Shown: positions 61,933 to 64,000 of the stretch, in pieces | How positions within the stretch are numbered: position 1 is the stretch's first letter | How the letters are laid out: each line of letters begins with the position of its first letter | Made by a program: the position numbers and the translations under genes | The notes under the pieces: model-generated | The model's input: the letters and a program-made list of their open reading frames with translations, nothing else | Told to the model about the DNA's origin: nothing | Databases searched by the model: none | NCBI RefSeq assembly: GCF_002095535.1 | Contig: NZ_MLJI01000001.1 | Location: forward strand, 4,164,412 to 4,228,411 | Reading direction: 5' to 3' | DNA length: 64,000 nucleotides | Source: Pantoea cypripedii | GTDB lineage: Bacteria > Pseudomonadota > Gammaproteobacteria > Enterobacterales > Enterobacteriaceae

Positions 61933-63528
61933 ATGGTTACCAGAAGACGTTTTCTTGCAGGATGCACCGCCGTACCGTTCCTGTCGTATCTCAGCCTTAA
62001 TTCTGCCTTCGGTGCCACCCCGCCCAGCATGCTGGTAATGGCGATGCAGCTGGACAACATCACCAGCCTCGATCCGCACGAAAGTTTTGAAGCGATTGGC
62101 GGCCAGATCTGCGGCAACCTCTATCAGAAGCTGGTGATGCCCGACCCACAGCAGGCCGACAAAGTGATTGGCGCACTGGCCAAAAGCTGGGATGCCAGCA
62201 GCGACAATAGCGTTTACACCTTCCATCTCGATCCGGCGGCAAAATTTGCCGATGGCTCACCGGTAACCGCCGAAGATGTCGCCTTCTCCATCGAACGTAT
62301 CGTAAAACTGGATAAAAGCCCGGCATTTATTATCAACCAGTTTGGCTTCACCAAAGATAACGTCACCCAGCTGGTAACGGCGAAAGATACCCACACGGTG
62401 GAGATGAAACTGGGCGCACCGGCCGCCGAGACGTTCCTGTTGTATTGCCTGTCAGCCACTGTCGGCAGCATCGTGTCGAAGAAAGCCTGTCTGGCGAACC
62501 AGCAAAACAACGACTTCGGCAACGGCTGGCTGAAACAGCACAGCGCCGGTTCCGGTGCCTTTACCCTGCGCACCTGGAACGCCAGCGAAACGGTGATTCT
62601 GGAACTCAGCCCGCAGTTTAGCGGCGAGAGCAAAATCAAACGTGTGATCCTGAAACATATTGCTGACCCGGCAGCCCAGGCGCTGATGGTGCAAAAAGGT
62701 GACGTGGATGTGGCCTATGACCTGACCACCGAACAATTGTTGCAGGTGAAAGACGACCCGAAACTGTCGCTGGTGAATCAGTCGCTCTCCGCCATTATGC
62801 TGATGTCGTGCAACACCAATAACGAGTACCTGAAAAAACCGCAGGTGTGGCAGGCACTGAAATGGGCGCTGGATTATGACAGCATCCAGAAAAACATTCT
62901 GTCGATGAGTTTTACCACTCACCAAAGCTTCCTGCCGAGCGGCTTCCCGGCAGCGCTGGACGATACGCCGTTCCACAAAGATCTCAGCAAAGCCAAAGCG
63001 CTGCTGGCGGAAGCGGGTTATCCGGATGGCTTCGAAATCACCCTTGATCACTACTCGATGCAGCCGTACCCGGATATCGCCCAGGCGATTCAGACCCAGC
63101 TGGGCGCGATTGGCATCAAGGTGTCACTGATTGCCGCCGAAAACCGTCAGGTGCTGACCAAAATGCGCGCCCGTCAGCATCAGCTGGCCCTTACCGTGTG
63201 GGGCGCGGATTATTTCGATCCTAACTCCAACACCGAAGCCTTCTGCGTCAACACCGACAACAGCGACAACGCGCGCAACCGCACGCTGGCCTGGCGTTGC
63301 AGCTGGTCTGACGAAGAGTTCAACAAACTGACCGAGCAGGCACTGCACGAACCGGATGCGGCCAAACGTATCGCCCTGTATCACCAGATTCAGCAACTGG
63401 GGCGCGAGAAGAGTCCGTTTATCTACATGATGCAGAGAACACGCAACACTGTCTGCGGCAAAAATATCAGTGATGTCCACATGACGGTGCTGGAGCAATG
63501 GCCGTATGAGCAGGTGAAAAAAGCCTGA
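61933..63528 (+). CDS. Peptide/nickel-type ABC transporter substrate-binding protein
   Basis: 531 residues of the SBP_bac_5 (DppA/OppA) family. The N-terminus RRRFLAGCTAVPFLSYLSLNSAFGA is a twin-arginine-like signal peptide; LAGC resembles a lipobox but comes too early. GNLYQKLVMPDPQQADKVIGALAKSWD, FHLDPAAKFADGSPVTAEDVAFSIERI and the late FYHQIQQLGREKSPFIYM-type segments are diagnostic. The start at 61933 follows GGGAG. Its stop overlaps the permease start by one base (TGATG). Confidence 0.93.
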   Translation: MVTRRRFLAGCTAVPFLSYLSLNSAFGATPPSMLVMAMQLDNITSLDPHESFEAIGGQICGNLYQKLVMPDPQQADKVIGALAKSWDASSDNSVYTFHLDPAAKFADGSPVTAEDVAFSIERIVKLDKSPAFIINQFGFTKDNVTQLVTAKDTHTVEMKLGAPAAETFLLYCLSATVGSIVSKKACLANQQNNDFGNGWLKQHSAGSGAFTLRTWNASETVILELSPQFSGESKIKRVILKHIADPAAQALMVQKGDVDVAYDLTTEQLLQVKDDPKLSLVNQSLSAIMLMSCNTNNEYLKKPQVWQALKWALDYDSIQKNILSMSFTTHQSFLPSGFPAALDDTPFHKDLSKAKALLAEAGYPDGFEITLDHYSMQPYPDIAQAIQTQLGAIGIKVSLIAAENRQVLTKMRARQHQLALTVWGADYFDPNSNTEAFCVNTDNSDNARNRTLAWRCSWSDEEFNKLTEQALHEPDAAKRIALYHQIQQLGREKSPFIYMMQRTRNTVCGKNISDVHMTVLEQWPYEQVKKA

Positions 63529-64000
63529 TGCCGTTACTGAAGAAAATCGTCAGCACCCTGAGCAGCCTGGTGCTGACGCTGTTTGGCCTGTCGGTTTTGA
63601 CCTTTTTCATTGGCCGCGTGATGCCCACCGATCCGGTGCTGGCAGCGGTCGGTGATAACGCGCCCCAGTCGGTGGTGGAGCGCGTGCGTGCGGAGATGGG
63701 GCTGGATCAGCCCCTTTACATCCAGTTTGGTCACTACCTCAATCAGCTGTTACATGGCGATCTCGGCAAATCGATTCTGACCTCCAACCCGGTCACCACC
63801 GATATCGCCCGTTTCTTCCCTGCCACCATGGAGCTGGCGACCGCCGCGATTATTATCGCCGCGCTGATCGGCATTCCGCTTGGCGTATGGGCGGCGGTGC
63901 GCCAGAGCACCTGGGTGGATCAAACCATCCGTGTGATTTGCCTCGCCGGTCATTCGCTGCCGGTGTTCGTGCTGGCGCTCCTCAGCCTGCTGGTGTTCTA
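63528..64000 (+). CDS. DppB-like ABC transporter permease (partial, C-terminus outside window)
   Basis: First 157 codons of a binding-protein-dependent transport permease. MPLLKKIVSTLSSLVLTLFGLSVLTFFIGRVMPTDPVLAAVGDNAPQSVVERVRAEMGLDQPLYIQFGHYLNQLLHGDLGKSI is the DppB/GsiC start (helix, then the ExxxGLDxP motif). It is coupled to the binding-protein gene by a one-base overlap. Further importer genes should follow beyond the window. Confidence 0.93.
   Translation, partial: MPLLKKIVSTLSSLVLTLFGLSVLTFFIGRVMPTDPVLAAVGDNAPQSVVERVRAEMGLDQPLYIQFGHYLNQLLHGDLGKSILTSNPVTTDIARFFPATMELATAAIIIAALIGIPLGVWAAVRQSTWVDQTIRVICLAGHSLPVFVLALLSLLVF

Noticed and set aside
61933..61965. Lipoprotein signal (LAGC) in the peptide-binding protein
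   Set aside because: The Cys is at residue ~11, leaving no hydrophobic stretch before it; the hydrophobic stretch comes after, as in a Tat or Sec signal peptide.

Overview
The window reads as chromosome of an enterobacterium, most likely Erwiniaceae (Pantoea/Erwinia-like). Core proteins (PitA, UspA, UspB, RsmJ, PrlC, RlmJ, Gor, Rnz, KdpFABC, KdpD) are very close to Escherichia coli orthologues as I remember them. The yhiN-pitA-uspB-uspA-rsmJ-prlC-rlmJ-gor order is the usual enterobacterial one, with rnz inserted between rlmJ and gor. A short palindromic repeat is scattered between genes. No rRNA, tRNA, CRISPR array, prophage or insertion sequence was seen.

Layout. 1-3953: a secreted alpha/beta hydrolase (cut by the window edge), a SoxS/MarA-like regulator, a DUF1471 protein, a small exported protein, and the rcnA/rcnR nickel-cobalt efflux pair around a clear operator. 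3992-9440: a catabolic island (FAD oxidase, RidA, ornithine-cyclodeaminase-like enzyme, AraC regulator, amino-acid permease). 9540-11488: a two-gene ATPase plus HNH nuclease module that looks like a Septu (PtuA/PtuB) phage-defence system. 11637-22137: conserved housekeeping block. 22210-25457: DinD, a Gate-domain membrane protein and a stand-alone YrdC-domain protein. 25557-34807: oxidoreductase, epoxide hydrolase, YcaC-like hydrolase, bestrophin, secreted hydrolase, small periplasmic protein, Na+/H+ antiporter, MFS/LysR pair. 34842-42590: yqhA and kdpFABCD, where kdpE is missing although a KdpE-type box is kept upstream of kdpF. 42699-47610: HD-GYP phosphodiesterase, lone HigA-like antitoxin, sugar-acid dehydrogenase/transporter, acetyltransferase. 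47673-55816: ABC exporter, FemAB-like protein, LysR/yqjG/esterase, TIM-barrel isomerase, crcB under a fluoride riboswitch, nucleoside hydrolase. 55837-59428: an L-galactonate (lgoD/lgoR/transporter) cluster. 59750-64000: LysR regulator, M19 dipeptidase and the start of a peptide ABC importer.

How the genes work together. Ion homeostasis is a recurring theme (RcnAR for Ni/Co, PitA for phosphate, Kdp for K+, CPA1 antiporter for Na+/H+, CrcB for fluoride). Several small catabolic modules each carry their own regulator and transporter. The points most worth a second look are: the Septu-like pair; the kdp operon without kdpE; the composite palindromic repeats, which in two places supply the stop codon of the neighbouring gene; the fluoride riboswitch with its overlapping terminator; an unusual RcnA with a long non-His-rich loop; and two distant small exported proteins that share a Cys/Trp signature.
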